Positions 22,314-32,389 of a stretch of 64,000 nucleotides of DNA are shown here, in pieces (the first letter of the stretch is position 1; the number at the start of each line of letters is the position of its first letter). Below the pieces are notes generated by a model. The model ran no database searches. It worked only from the letters and a program-made list of their open reading frames with translations, and was not told the origin of the DNA. The translations under genes were made by a program, and so were the position numbers. Origin of the DNA: Gigaspora rosea (taxonomy: Eukaryota > Glomeromycota > Glomeromycetes > Diversisporales > Gigasporaceae); contig QKWP01000037.1 in the NCBI GenBank assembly GCA_003550325.1, forward strand, positions 583,554 to 647,553, given 5' to 3'.

Positions 22314-24162
22314 TTAAGCTTCCACTTCAGCATTCTCCGTATCAAGAGGATTTTCTACTTCCACGTGTTTACCGGTATTATCCTTCCTTCTCTTTGCGGC
22401 GTAGACTTCCATTAATTCAGTAACTGAGGGATTTTTACTAGGCTGCGCACTCTCACCCTCCAAAGGTGTGCCTCCTAGTTTAAATGTTCGAGGTCGTGTT
22501 GTAATTGAGCCACCAGCGTTTGAACCTGGGTCTACGCTCACTGGTCATGCCGCCACTAATTTGTGTATTAATTTGTGGTACTGTGGCTGGATTATTCCTA
22601 TTTTCATTATTCTGACTATTATTTAAATTTGGGCAGTCACGTGCCATGTGACCCGGTTGTTGACAGGCGTAACATATCAATGGATGGCTTCCTCTTTCCT
22701 GGCGTACCTGATTTTGATTTTGGCATTGGGGAAGCGAGGCCGGTTATTATATCCCCTATTATTATTTTTAACAGCCAAGACAACCTCCTGTAACAAAGTA
22801 ACTACTTGGTCAACCGGGTTACCTACAATTGTCTATGTAGAAGACATTGCCGGGGTATTCAAAGAATACGATACACCGGGTACCGGAAAGGGCAGAATTA
22901 CAGTATTGGATACTGTATTATAAATAGATGCAGGCCCACATACTGCAAAGCCTCGAACAAGAGCTATTTCACATACTCTTGATCTATCGATTGCTTCTTG
23001 GAGTAAATTTGGCATAAAAGGTCCCACAGATACCGATAGGTCTGGTCGAAGTCCTTGTACAAAAATTTGGGCTTTCATTCCTTCTGGGTATTGTCCTCCA
23101 CTTCTTACCACTCGATTAAATAATGCCAGCATATTGTTACAAGCGACTATAGCCTTCTATATAGTACTTGCAACACAGCACACAGCGACAGGGATCTTGT
23201 AAGGGTCAGAGAAGATATGAAGCGGAATATTACTTCACTAGAGCGGTTCAGTGTATATTTATTAATTAACACGAGTATTATTTATTTAGCAAAGATATAT
23301 TTTATTAATTTAGATAATAATATTCAAGAGATACAATTATTTAAGTATTGGAGGGAGGAGAAAGGGAAGTCTGAGTCTAAGCTAGAAAGCTTGTGGGTAG
23401 AAAGTCAGAAAGTGAGGGTTATATTTCTTTTTGTAAAACTCATAAAACTAATAAAACTAATAAAACTAATAAAACTAATAAAACTCCTGTTGCGCAATTG
23501 TGTCTTGTATTTTTACATTTATTTGGTTTACAATTGTTGTGCTCTAGAATGTTCTGGAAATAGAACAAGAAAGTTGTTCTATAACAATATGAGTCGTGTA
23601 TTGATCCACCGTCTCTCCGACCTGTTGTTTTCTTGTTAATAACTCTGTATTCTACTGATTTACCAACGCTTGTGTACAAAAGCTCAGCGAAATTGATGAG
23701 TAAAACTTTGATTAGGTTCTCGATCGTTATCCCAAAACCTAATTCCGTCATGTTGTCCTCCCACCATAATTCGGCTAATCCAATTAAGTGTGCTCCCACA
23801 ACAGCTAATTTTCTTACCCCCAGAATGTTATTAGCCTCGAATGCCCTACTAATAGCATCCAACCATTCTAAAGGGTCTTGATTTCCACCTACATATGTGG
23901 GTACGCTCACTATATTTTGTTCTTTTACTTCCAGTTGCTGCTCCTGAGGTCGGGCTAATACATTAGCGATAACTTGTAATATTCTTAGGGTTTGTTGGTT
24001 CGGGTCATTCTGTTGGTTGAGGTCATTGGGTTGATTGCGGGGCTCGAAGATATTCTCATCTCTTGGAAGGTCAGCGTACCTAGGTGGATTTCCATTATTA
24101 ACAGCAACATCGTCATTATTATCATGCACTGGTTGCACTTTATTTACGACGTTTCTCCACAT
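22314..24162 (-). pseudogene. gag of element A, split by an insertion
   Basis: It begins at ATG 24162 with a polar Asn/Gln-rich leader, then a capsid-like part (PLEWLDAISRAFEANNI, LAELWWEDN). Capsid sequence resumes at 23132 (LFNRVVRSGGQYPEGMKAQI, FVQGLRPDL). The knuckle CYACQQPGHMARDC (CX2CX4HX4C) is at about 22640-22676. A 493-bp insertion (23140-23632) separates the halves, and further frameshifts follow. Gag would form the particle and bind RNA; here it is non-functional. Confidence 0.85.
23140..23632. mobile_element. 493-bp insertion inside gag, flanked by TTGTTA
   Basis: TTGTTA occurs at 23134-23139 and 23633-23638. Taking out one copy plus the insert rejoins gag in frame. The insert contains five or six tandem copies of aataaaact (23436-23488). 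It has no obvious TG...CA ends, so whether it is a solo LTR or a MITE is unresolved. Confidence 0.6.
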
Positions 24163-24254
24163 TTTCCGTTAGTTTTCCGGTATAAAATTTTTTATATATA
24201 TTGTTAAATCAAGTAGGCTAGTCTTCTTTAGCGGGGTAGGATTTATTTGGTTTT

Positions 24255-24271
24255 CCACACAATTGGCACCA
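24255..24271 (-). other. Primer-binding site of element A
   Basis: The minus strand reads TGGTGCCAATTGTGTGG two bases downstream of the 5' LTR. Starting with TGG, it would pair with a tRNA 3' end in ...GGCACCA. The tRNA is not identified. Confidence 0.7.
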
Positions 24272-24273
24272 AA

Positions 24274-24977
24274 TGTCACGGTTTGGGAAGAGAATTATAC
24301 GTGTTATTACCAGTTCTAGCTCTAACCGTGAACAATATAAGCTTAGAAGGTATCGATTTTATTAAGCTGGGTATTCACATGTTATGTTTAAGAGGGTTGA
24401 GACGACTAATTATGATATTAGATATACACGTAGGTCAATACTATGGAATAAGGACAGTATTTCATTAACAATTTTTTTGGATAGTTTTATGAATCATTAT
24501 AATTTTATTTAATGGATTTTGTATGTTACATAGACATTAACTGCCTCTTTTCCCCCGCGGAAGTTACCCTTTAAATACATTCTTCGTTGGTACCTTTTTT
24601 AATTCCCATGGTGACTATGAAAAACGATTGAATAGCTTTTACAAATTATGAAGTAATCGTTTATGTGAACTAACGCTTAAACCTTCATTGAATGTAGTAA
24701 TGGGAAGAAAAGCGAGATAAAAATAAAAATGAGGTAATGGGAAGAAAAATAGAAATAAAAATGAGGTAATTGGGAAGAAAAATAAAATAGAAATAAAATG
24801 AGGTAATGGGAAGAAAAATAAAATAGAAATAAAAATGAGGTAATTGTTCGCGGAAAAAATGTAGTCATCGAATCGGGTAACGTACGATCATCAGCAACAA
24901 ACCGGGTAACGTACGATCATCAAAATTCACGTGGCAGATCGACAAAAATTTAACACCTGATAAAATTTCCTGTGACA
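24274..24977 (-). repeat. 5' LTR of element A (704 bp)
   Basis: Partner of 17701-18349. Differences are mostly C/T and G/A changes, many at CpG, plus two extra minisatellite units at 24730-24840. Confidence 0.9.
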
Positions 24978-25025
24978 CCAGTCAACCAGGATTCCGATGC
25001 ATTCCGACCAGTATGAGTTAAACAT

Positions 25026-25908
25026 AACAGGAGTGACCGTCCCAAATATAGAAAATGGTTACACAAAGGTTGGGTGATTGTCACATGCTAACCAGCCAAT
25101 CAAAATCGATAATTTTATAAAAAAAATTAAGCGAAAAACGAACAAAAAGAAATTTAATTAAAAGTTTATTTAAAAATTTATTTTAAAATTCAAAATAAAT
25201 ATCGCGGACTATTATCACATTTAGAAATCGTATCTTTATTGATTTAGATTATATTAAACTGTATTCTATATTAAGTTGTAACTATCGTTATGTAAAAACT
25301 TTAATAATCTCTACATTCGATTCTACATTATATCTAATAAACCTGAAAGTTTCATAATACAGTACCACGTACTCTTATTCTATTGAAGAGACCTTTAAAT
25401 ATTCATAATTTTGTTCTACACATCGTATTACATATTGTACTGTACCTACATAAATCTTTTACAACACCCTAAACCTATAACAAAAACAAAAAAAAAATGA
25501 AATTAATTTTTGTTTTTTATATGTTCTAACTTTTTTTAACGAAAATTCTGTATAACATATAAAAAAGATCTTACAATCTAAACTTTACACTTCTCTAAAT
25601 CGTTATTTTAAGCCTTTTACCTCTTTTTTTGCGCAACAGACGAGATTTGGTCAACGTAGTAGTGGTTAATTACTTATAACTTCTGTATGTAAAGTATAAC
25701 ATGAAGGTAATGATTCAGAATGATTCAACTGATATTCTTATAGTACGGCACGAAAACTTCAAGTTTTACTTAATACGCTTTATGGGTTCACAAAAGAGAT
25801 AATCTACCCGAGCTTCCGTAAAAAGTATTGTAAAACGTATAAAAAAAATTTTAAATCAATTGTGTAACGATCTACAAAATCGGGGCACTCGGGACGGTCA
25901 CCCCTGTT
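25026..25908. mobile_element. MULE-like non-autonomous element with exact 9-bp TSD
   Basis: The ends AACAGGAGTGACCGTCCC and the complement of AACAGGGGTGACCGTCCC are flanked by GTTAAACAT at 25017-25025 and 25909-25917. Nine-base duplications are typical of Mutator-like elements. The interior is AT-rich with no coding frame. It starts about 50 bp from the Ty3 element A insertion point. Confidence 0.8.
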
Positions 25909-25917
25909 GTTAAACAT

Positions 25918-27849
25918 TATGAGGAAACTTCCGGTATATTCCGAAACTTGAAGTAAAATTTTGATGAAAAGATACTAATTGCACTGTAATAATTTTTAAG
26001 TTAATCGTTTAAACCAATGTGAATTATATAAAAAAGTGGGAGTAATGATGAAAAAAATATTCTTTCATTGGATAATAGTCTTCACGCTTGACGGCTAAAT
26101 TGGCACGAAAGAATTAAAATTCTAAGCAATTTACGTTTCATTAAATAACAAATTTTATTTAAAGATTTCTGAGTGATAAAAAAATATATATGTGTGTAAT
26201 TCAAATTATACAGTATAAATTTTTACAAGTTAAAAGAAAAAATGCTATATCTTATATTTTCGAAATTTGTTGAACTAATTTTTAAATTCCAATAATCTGA
26301 GCGATAAAAGAAATCAATTTTTCTTAAAAATCAAATATGAAATTCTTGTGGTTTAAAAAATGTAAGGGGTAGAATCAAATGTTCTAAATTACTACTAAGA
26401 AATTCACTGAATTTAGATTCCATTAAAAGTAGTTTTAAGTGTGAGAAAAGCATTATGCTCTCAATTATTGTCACACACAAATAACAGTCGATATAAATTA
26501 GTAGATGCTTTATGGTGTGATTTAGGATGTTCTCAATCGGCATACTCGATGAGATTATGGTGGTGATAAACCATTATAGTGACATTTAATAAGAACATTT
26601 CGAAAACCATTAGTTTTATAATAATTTCTCCCTCGATATGATTAATTTGTGATTAATTTATGATCGTTTGCTGACAATAAATTAAATATTGATTTGCAAT
26701 TGATGCTTGGACAAAACTTTTATTATTATTACCATCTAACGATTATTATTTTATAATTCGAAATAAAAAAAAACAAAAAAGAAAACTATGGATCAACAAA
26801 AGGATAAAGCACAATCTACAATAATTCTAAATTCTTTTTCTATTTTCAGAATTTACTACAATCGTATAAACCCAAAAGTGACTTTTTTTTTCTGCGAAAA
26901 TTTTTAGCGTAAACAATAAGGTAAAAATAGGATGTTAATTCGATAATGATAATGTAACGGTAAAAAGAATGAAATACTTAAATAATTATTTTTCAAGTCA
27001 ATCAATGAAATCTCCATTTGTTGTTAATTGGAATTATAAATGCTCTTAATCTGATAAATAATAAATTTTCTCTCTGAAGTATTAAACTATCTATCATCAC
27101 ATGTTTTAATAGAATCAGTAAAATTTATTTTTTTTTTACTGAGTAAAAAACTATTTCCTGACCTATTCCAGTATTCTGACCGATTGACTAAAGCATTTGA
27201 GAACTACTTTAGACGCATTCATGACCAGTACGTATATGGTATTAACACATTTTGTTGACTGGCGTTATTGGCTATTTTTAACCGCCAACAAAATAACTGT
27301 AGGTGAAATCTATTGTAACATCTGTGCATTCAATACTATAGAAAGTGTTTGAAGTTTTAGTATTAAAACACAACGTTTTTATTTTTATTTTTTTGAGAAT
27401 TTATTGAAACATAAATTTTAAATATAATAAATGGTGCATTGCATTAAAATACTTTAGATCATGAATTTAATATTCTAATTAAATATAATAATCCCAAATA
27501 TACTTCTATTCAATAAGTTGATGAATGAAATAACTTAAAGAATGAACTTAATTTGTCGACTTAAAAGAGATATCTATGTTTACAATATAAATTTATTCAA
27601 AAATGATATTAACGAATTAAAAAAAAAATGATTGGAAATATGAATATTTCTTGTATTTGCGATATAAAAAAAGATTTAGTACATGTCACTATTAAAATTT
27701 ATTTAAATTTATGTGAATTAAAAACTGTTACAAATTAAATACAAATTACATAAATAAACTTCGATGTGCTAAAATTTTACAGGTAAGCCTATTTTATAAT
27801 TAGCTATGTAGTAGATTTGTTTTCTTTTATGCGAAGAATTGTTTATAGA
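25918..27849. other. AT-rich intergenic region
   Basis: No gene seen on either strand. A hairpin at 27250-27293 (ttttgttg...cgccaacaaaa) is the only clear structure. Confidence 0.5.
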
Positions 27850-28196
27850 AAATCTTTTATTTTAACGATTTTTTTTTATGACCGATACAATATAAATATT
27901 ATCTGTTTGTGAGTGCACTTGCCGTAACACGACAATGTGGATTGTGACTGTTGCGACAAAAAAAAATACACGGAATGAATACAAAATTAATCCCGTAAAT
28001 AATTTTAACATATAAACTAGGGTCAGATAAGCTATCCAAATAAAGAAGTAACAAGGCAGATTTGATGTAACAATAATATTTAAAGTAATTAAAGAAAAAA
28101 TTTTCCACGGAAAATTCGAAAAAATAAGACGTTCACACTCGGAAACCCACGGTGGATTTACAGTATCAGACACGACCTTGCGCAAAATCTCAAAAT
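27850..28196 (-). CDS. Possible terminal exon of a membrane protein
   Basis: On the minus strand a pyrimidine-rich tract ending in AG (28197-28198) precedes an open frame of about 115 codons. It starts FEILRKVVSDTV and runs to a stop near 27850. It contains PPWVSECERLIF followed by two or three long hydrophobic stretches (about 28095-27930) and a basic end (SVIKKNR). No ATG start is present, so it would have to be spliced to an upstream exon that I cannot find. Paired hydrophobic hairpins after a charged lead-in recall reticulon-type ER proteins, but this is only a resemblance. It could also be a chance frame. Confidence 0.3.
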
Positions 28197-28199
28197 CTA

Positions 28200-28785
28200 A
28201 AAAAATAAAAATTTTTTATACAAAACATCATAGATTAAATTGAAATGTTAAATAAGATCTTGTACAATTTTTTTTATAATTCTATATATCAAATCCCATT
28301 TTATGATAAAGATTGCCTAAAGAAATATCGGGTTATCTGATTTACAATAGAGTCTACACAAGTTGCAGAGTTGAGTACGCTAGTGAATTGTTTTTTTCTG
28401 AGTTGAGTACGCTAATGATTCTGTGCTTTTCTGAGTTGAATATGAGCATCTACTTAATATTAAATTAACTATAATATAACTAAATTATAAGATAATAAAG
28501 TTTATCAACTGAATTAATTTAAAACGTGTAACAACTATTTGTAACTAATTTATAGTGATGGATCGGTCTTTGATAAGACCAAGACCAGATTATAATGAAC
28601 CAGGACCTAATATCGATAAAAATAATTATAATTTTTTTTTATTTTAAATGATGTGCGGCGATAAAATTTTTGTCTTTATTGTTTAATCTACGCTTTCTTA
28701 CTATAAATCGTTTCATTTGCATTATTTAATTAATATATTGTATACTATATATTGTATTACCTATATTATTCAAATATGTGTACAT
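28200..28785. other. AT-rich spacer
   Basis: No gene seen. gagttgagtacgctaatga-type words repeat near 28368-28440. 28555-28615 (gtgatggatcggtc...) resembles one end of a hAT-like element, but no partner end was found. Confidence 0.4.
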
Positions 28786-30028
28786 TGTGAAGTTTCGATT
28801 TGCAGGGGTTTACTATATAATCACTAATTACCCCGTACTTAACTAAAACACTATTTAAGCACCGGTCAAGACTTCTAAACCTTGAACTGGAAGGCAGAAA
28901 GAGGCGTGGAAAGACTTGGTCCGGGTCTCAAGGTTCGGAGAATCTTGTTACGGATAGGTTGGAATTAAGATAAGTATATCGATTTAGTTCCCCTTATAGT
29001 TCTTGTATTCAGGTATATTTATTTATTCTTTATTAATCTTCGCAGTTTATTCCAGTATCGTATTATGGGCGAATATCTGGTTGGCCTGGCGATAATCACG
29101 TGCTCAAACGGTCCCTTGGGTCTGCGGATTTCCAATGACGGCGTCGATCGGGTCTCTAATTGATTACTATGGGATCACGGGGATTTAGTAGCTTCGGTCA
29201 CGAGGTGGTTATTGTTCGATATAAGAGGGGGATGGCTAAAGCCAGGTGCGTTTATATGTTTTTGATTATTTAATTAAAATTAGGGTAAGGGTTATTTAGG
29301 GATTAGGGTTAGGGCTTGACTTATAAGTAAAATTGCCTTCCCGACATTTTTTATTAATGCTCCTATACAGGTTTAGACACTCGTTTTTTGTATGTTCGGC
29401 GTTTCTCACTTTTTTCTTTGTTTTTGTCTTGTCGGGCTGATCCGTAAAGATCAAATTTTACGATTTGATTGGCTTTATATCACGTGAACGCACCTGGCTT
29501 TAGATGACCCCTTATTTTTATTACTACGATTTTTGTATTTTATTGGGAATCACATGGACAAGAAAGTATTACGACGAGCGATTTTACAAGGACGATAATT
29601 TTGTTTGGCAGTATAAATTAAGTATACGTTTTTATTTATATAAAAAGAAAATGTTAAAATGTTACAAAGGGAATAAGAAGTTCTTTAGCTAACACTTCTA
29701 CTTTTATTTTGAAGGTTACTAACTGAACTTGAGCTAACTAGAACTTCTTCTAACCTATTAGAACTACTGGGAACTGTATGAACTGCTCTTTCCTTCAATG
29801 AACTTACGGCCCTTATATACTTTTTAATTTTATACTAAAAATCGATTCGATGAATTCAAGTCGATGGACTCTTTTGACTCCATCGAGTCACGGCCTTACT
29901 ATAAATAGTAATGCTAAGATGTAATATTTAAAAATAGAAAAGATATACATAGAAATAATAAAAATTTAAAAATAGATGTCAAGCACAGCCTCCATTTCTG
30001 ACTATATAGGTCGAATTTGCCCGTCACA
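28786..30028 (-). repeat. 3' LTR of element B (1243 bp, with nested MITE)
   Basis: Longer than its partner because of the 262-bp element at 29239-29500. Without it the two LTRs are close in length and align throughout. The minus-strand polypurine tract GTGGAGGAGAGT lies next to it at 30029-30040. Confidence 0.88.
29239..29500. mobile_element. TA-flanked MITE inside the LTR
   Basis: The ends AAGCCAGGTGCGTT and its complement are flanked by TA. The other LTR has an uninterrupted gatggctaatc at the site. The interior holds a telomere-like run (ttagggtaaggg, ttagggattagggttagg) at 29281-29317, and sequence shared with 14950-15135. Confidence 0.8.
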
Positions 30029-30166
30029 ACTCTCCTCCACTAAAGAGAGCTTGTACCACAAGCTTATCTGGGTTCAAATTATCGAATTGGTCTTTAGTCA
30101 ACGAAGCAACTCTGGAAATGCAGGTGTGGTTGGTTTGGTAGATTTGTTCGACCTATAGGGTTCAAA

Positions 30167-30454
30167 CTAATAATAAATGTGAAGAGCAGCCCTAAGGAAG
30201 TAGCTACTATATCCTTTTCTTGCAGCAGCTTTTTCAGCTAGAATGGCAGTAGATAGTTGTGCTCCAAAGTAGAAGGCGTATGCAAGGGTATCAATTCTCC
30301 TTCCACAATTTTTGGCTCTTTTTACCTTATCGTGGGCAAGAACTAATTGGGTAGCGATTCTTTGGGCTTCATTATAGGGACAAGGTGCTGGTGCCACAAA
30401 GGAAGGTTCAGTAGTAAGTAAGTCTTGACGAATTAGGGCCTCATTGGTAGTCAT
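30167..30454 (-). CDS. Extra 95-codon ORF next to the 3' LTR of element B
   Basis: It runs from ATG 30454 to a stop at 30167 with no interruption (MTTNEALIRQDLLTTEPSF ... RIDTLAYAFYFGAQLSTAI ... AAARKGYSSYFLR). It lies between integrase and the 3' LTR, where retroviruses and some Ty3 elements carry an additional gene. There is no signal peptide or clear membrane segment, and it is Ala-rich and helical in appearance. Base composition is less AT-rich than its flanks. It is intact while gag and pol around it are riddled with stops. I do not recognise the family. It may be an accessory retrotransposon protein or a captured gene piece. Confidence 0.5.
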   Translation of the reverse strand: MTTNEALIRQDLLTTEPSFVAPAPCPYNEAQRIATQLVLAHDKVKRAKNCGRRIDTLAYAFYFGAQLSTAILAEKAAARKGYSSYFLRAALHIYY

Positions 30455-31213
30455 TTTTGGTTACAAGGAATCATTTTTCTTGTAGGGCAGTTGCTAGTCT
30501 TTATATATTTTAAGCTTCCTATGAAGCTGTACCGGCTGTGTAGCTGCCCCTTATGGTTGGATTCCAGTATATCTATTATATCAAACATTGACATTGTAGA
30601 TTATTTTACATGGCAAAAAAATTTTTTTTTTTGAGGCTGGGCCACCGACTACCCAGACTGAATTTCACTTAACATCGGATTTCTTTTCTTTTAGTAGGTT
30701 TACTTAACTAAGTTCTTTGTTCACTTAGCACCCTTTCTGTTTGGAAGTTTCTTTGTCCTTGGTACGTAAGTAGTTGCGCTGGTTTTACTTTGGTTCCAGT
30801 AGGTCTACTTGTGCTCCATCTTTAATTTCCATTTGATTTTCTTTAATGTGGTACATTTTTGTGGCATTTCCGACTTGGCAAAAGATGGTAAAAAAAAATA
30901 TGCTTTTTCTTTGAAAAAATTTGTTATTATTATTATTATATATTTTTTTTCGAGATTGTTCTTTTTTTTCTTTTTATATCCCTCATTCATTGTAACGTTT
31001 TAATAAATTTTTATTTATAGATGCAGCAAGTACCCTTTTAGTCGTTTCTCGAAGCTTGTATACGCCATTTGGAAGCCTTTTGTGGCCGTAGTACAGTCCC
31101 TTCCATTTGGGTGCTAGTTATAGCTATGGGTGCCTGCCTTTCTTGCATCAAAGACCAATACCCTGTCGCCAATGTCAAGGTCGGCGTGGCTTTTATATGA
31201 CGATCGTACTGGG

Positions 31214-31621
31214 TAGGGTCCGAAAAAAAAGCCCAGTTTATTTTTGAATTTTTGAAGCCTATAAAAACAATATTACACAAATGGTGCTTAAGCTAAAATT
31301 AGTATATATAATTAGCATAATAAACTCGCTTTCACCAAATGGGCTGCATTTGTATCTCTCACGTGCCTGCTGCCAGTAGCAAGTCTTCAAAGTCAGATGA
31401 AATGGGCCGGGTCGGGCCGGGCCTAGGTCCGACTCACCTGACTTTGAAGGCTTGCTACTGGCAGCAGACTCATGAGAAATACAAATAGATCCCACTTGTT
31501 GAAAATGAATTTATCATACTAATTATATATACTAACTTCGGTTTAAGTACCAATTGTGTATCATTGATTTCACAGCCTTCAAAAATTCTGGGTTATTTTG
31601 GGCTTTTTTCTCCGGACCCTA
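31214..31621. mobile_element. Full-length foldback hAT-like MITE with exact 8-bp TSD
   Basis: It starts TAGGGTCCG and ends CGGACCCTA, with GTACTGGG directly repeated at 31206-31213 and 31622-31629. Almost the whole 408 bp folds into two ~190-bp arms around a GC-rich loop (ggccgggtcgggccgggcc near 31403). Inserted in the integrase/3' part of element B. Confidence 0.88.
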
Positions 31622-31639
31622 GTACTGGGCTTTTTGTTT

Positions 31640-32385
31640 TTGCTGTGCCTCCTCAATATGGCACAGCACATTTCCACACACTTCAGGTAGGTCATTTTCT
31701 ATTTCATATATTCATTGCATGATAGTTCTGTTTAACAAGTCTTCTAACGCACTTGGATGTAGGAGTAACTGGGCTTTTCTGCCGTACACCAAGTAGAAGA
31801 GCGTTTAGTGAATCATAGCTTGTTTTGCAATACAATACGCAAATAGTATAGATGGAATCAGCAGGTCCCAGTCTGTTACATTTGTCACCAACCTCGACAT
31901 GGCACTACATCGAGTCTTATTAAAGCACTCTATGAGCCCATTTGTCTGTGGGTAATACAGGGTAGCATAGTGATGCTTTATACTCAGAGTTGCCAGTAGT
32001 TTATTGATGACCCGATTTCAAAAGTGGGAGCTCTGCTCTGGTCAAATAATAATATACTAGCGCACCCATGTTGACAGATTATCTTCTTATAGATAAACTT
32101 AGCAACTTCTTTTGGCATTGGCCTTGGGAATTGCACAAGCTTCAGGCCATTTGGTCATATAGTTGGTGGCTACGACTATATACTTATTTAGCCAGGCATA
32201 CTGAGTAAGGGACCAACGATATCTATTCCTACTCTATGGAAAGAGGCTTGGACATCGATCAGGTGAAGGGGCTCTTTTGACCTCCTATTCCCATGGCGTT
32301 GACATTGTTCACATGTTTTAACGTACTTGCATATGTCATGGTACATTTTTGGCCAAAAGTAGCACTCACGAATCTTGTTAAACAT
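31640..32385 (-). pseudogene. Integrase region of element B
   Basis: The H2C2-type zinc region and core start are readable (FWPKMYHDICKYVKTCEQCQ, HRVGIDIVGPLLS). Downstream on the minus strand, in changing frames, are TNYMTKWPEACAIPKANA, a degraded DQ(G)-type second Asp region and the Glu motif NGLIECFNKT near 31910. Multiple stops and shifts occur. It is clearly the core of a Ty3 integrase that no longer works. Confidence 0.85.
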
Positions 32386-32389
32386 TATG

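Larger units (their letters stand above)
17701..24977 (-). mobile_element. Ty3/Gypsy LTR retrotransposon A, degenerate
   Basis: Two LTRs begin TGTCACGG on the plus strand and end TGACA. A 4-bp CCAG flanks the unit on both sides. Transcription runs on the minus strand. Downstream of the 5' LTR (24274-24977) is a primer-binding site; the order is then gag with a CCHC knuckle, aspartic protease, reverse transcriptase, RNase H and integrase, followed by a purine tract next to the 3' LTR (17701-18349). Integrase after RNase H defines Ty3/Gypsy. Stops, frameshifts, a 493-bp insertion in gag and a poly-T tract show it is dead. Confidence 0.93.

Noticed and set aside
29281..29317. A chromosome end
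   Set aside because: The TTAGGG-like run is short, degenerate and inside a TA-flanked MITE in an LTR.
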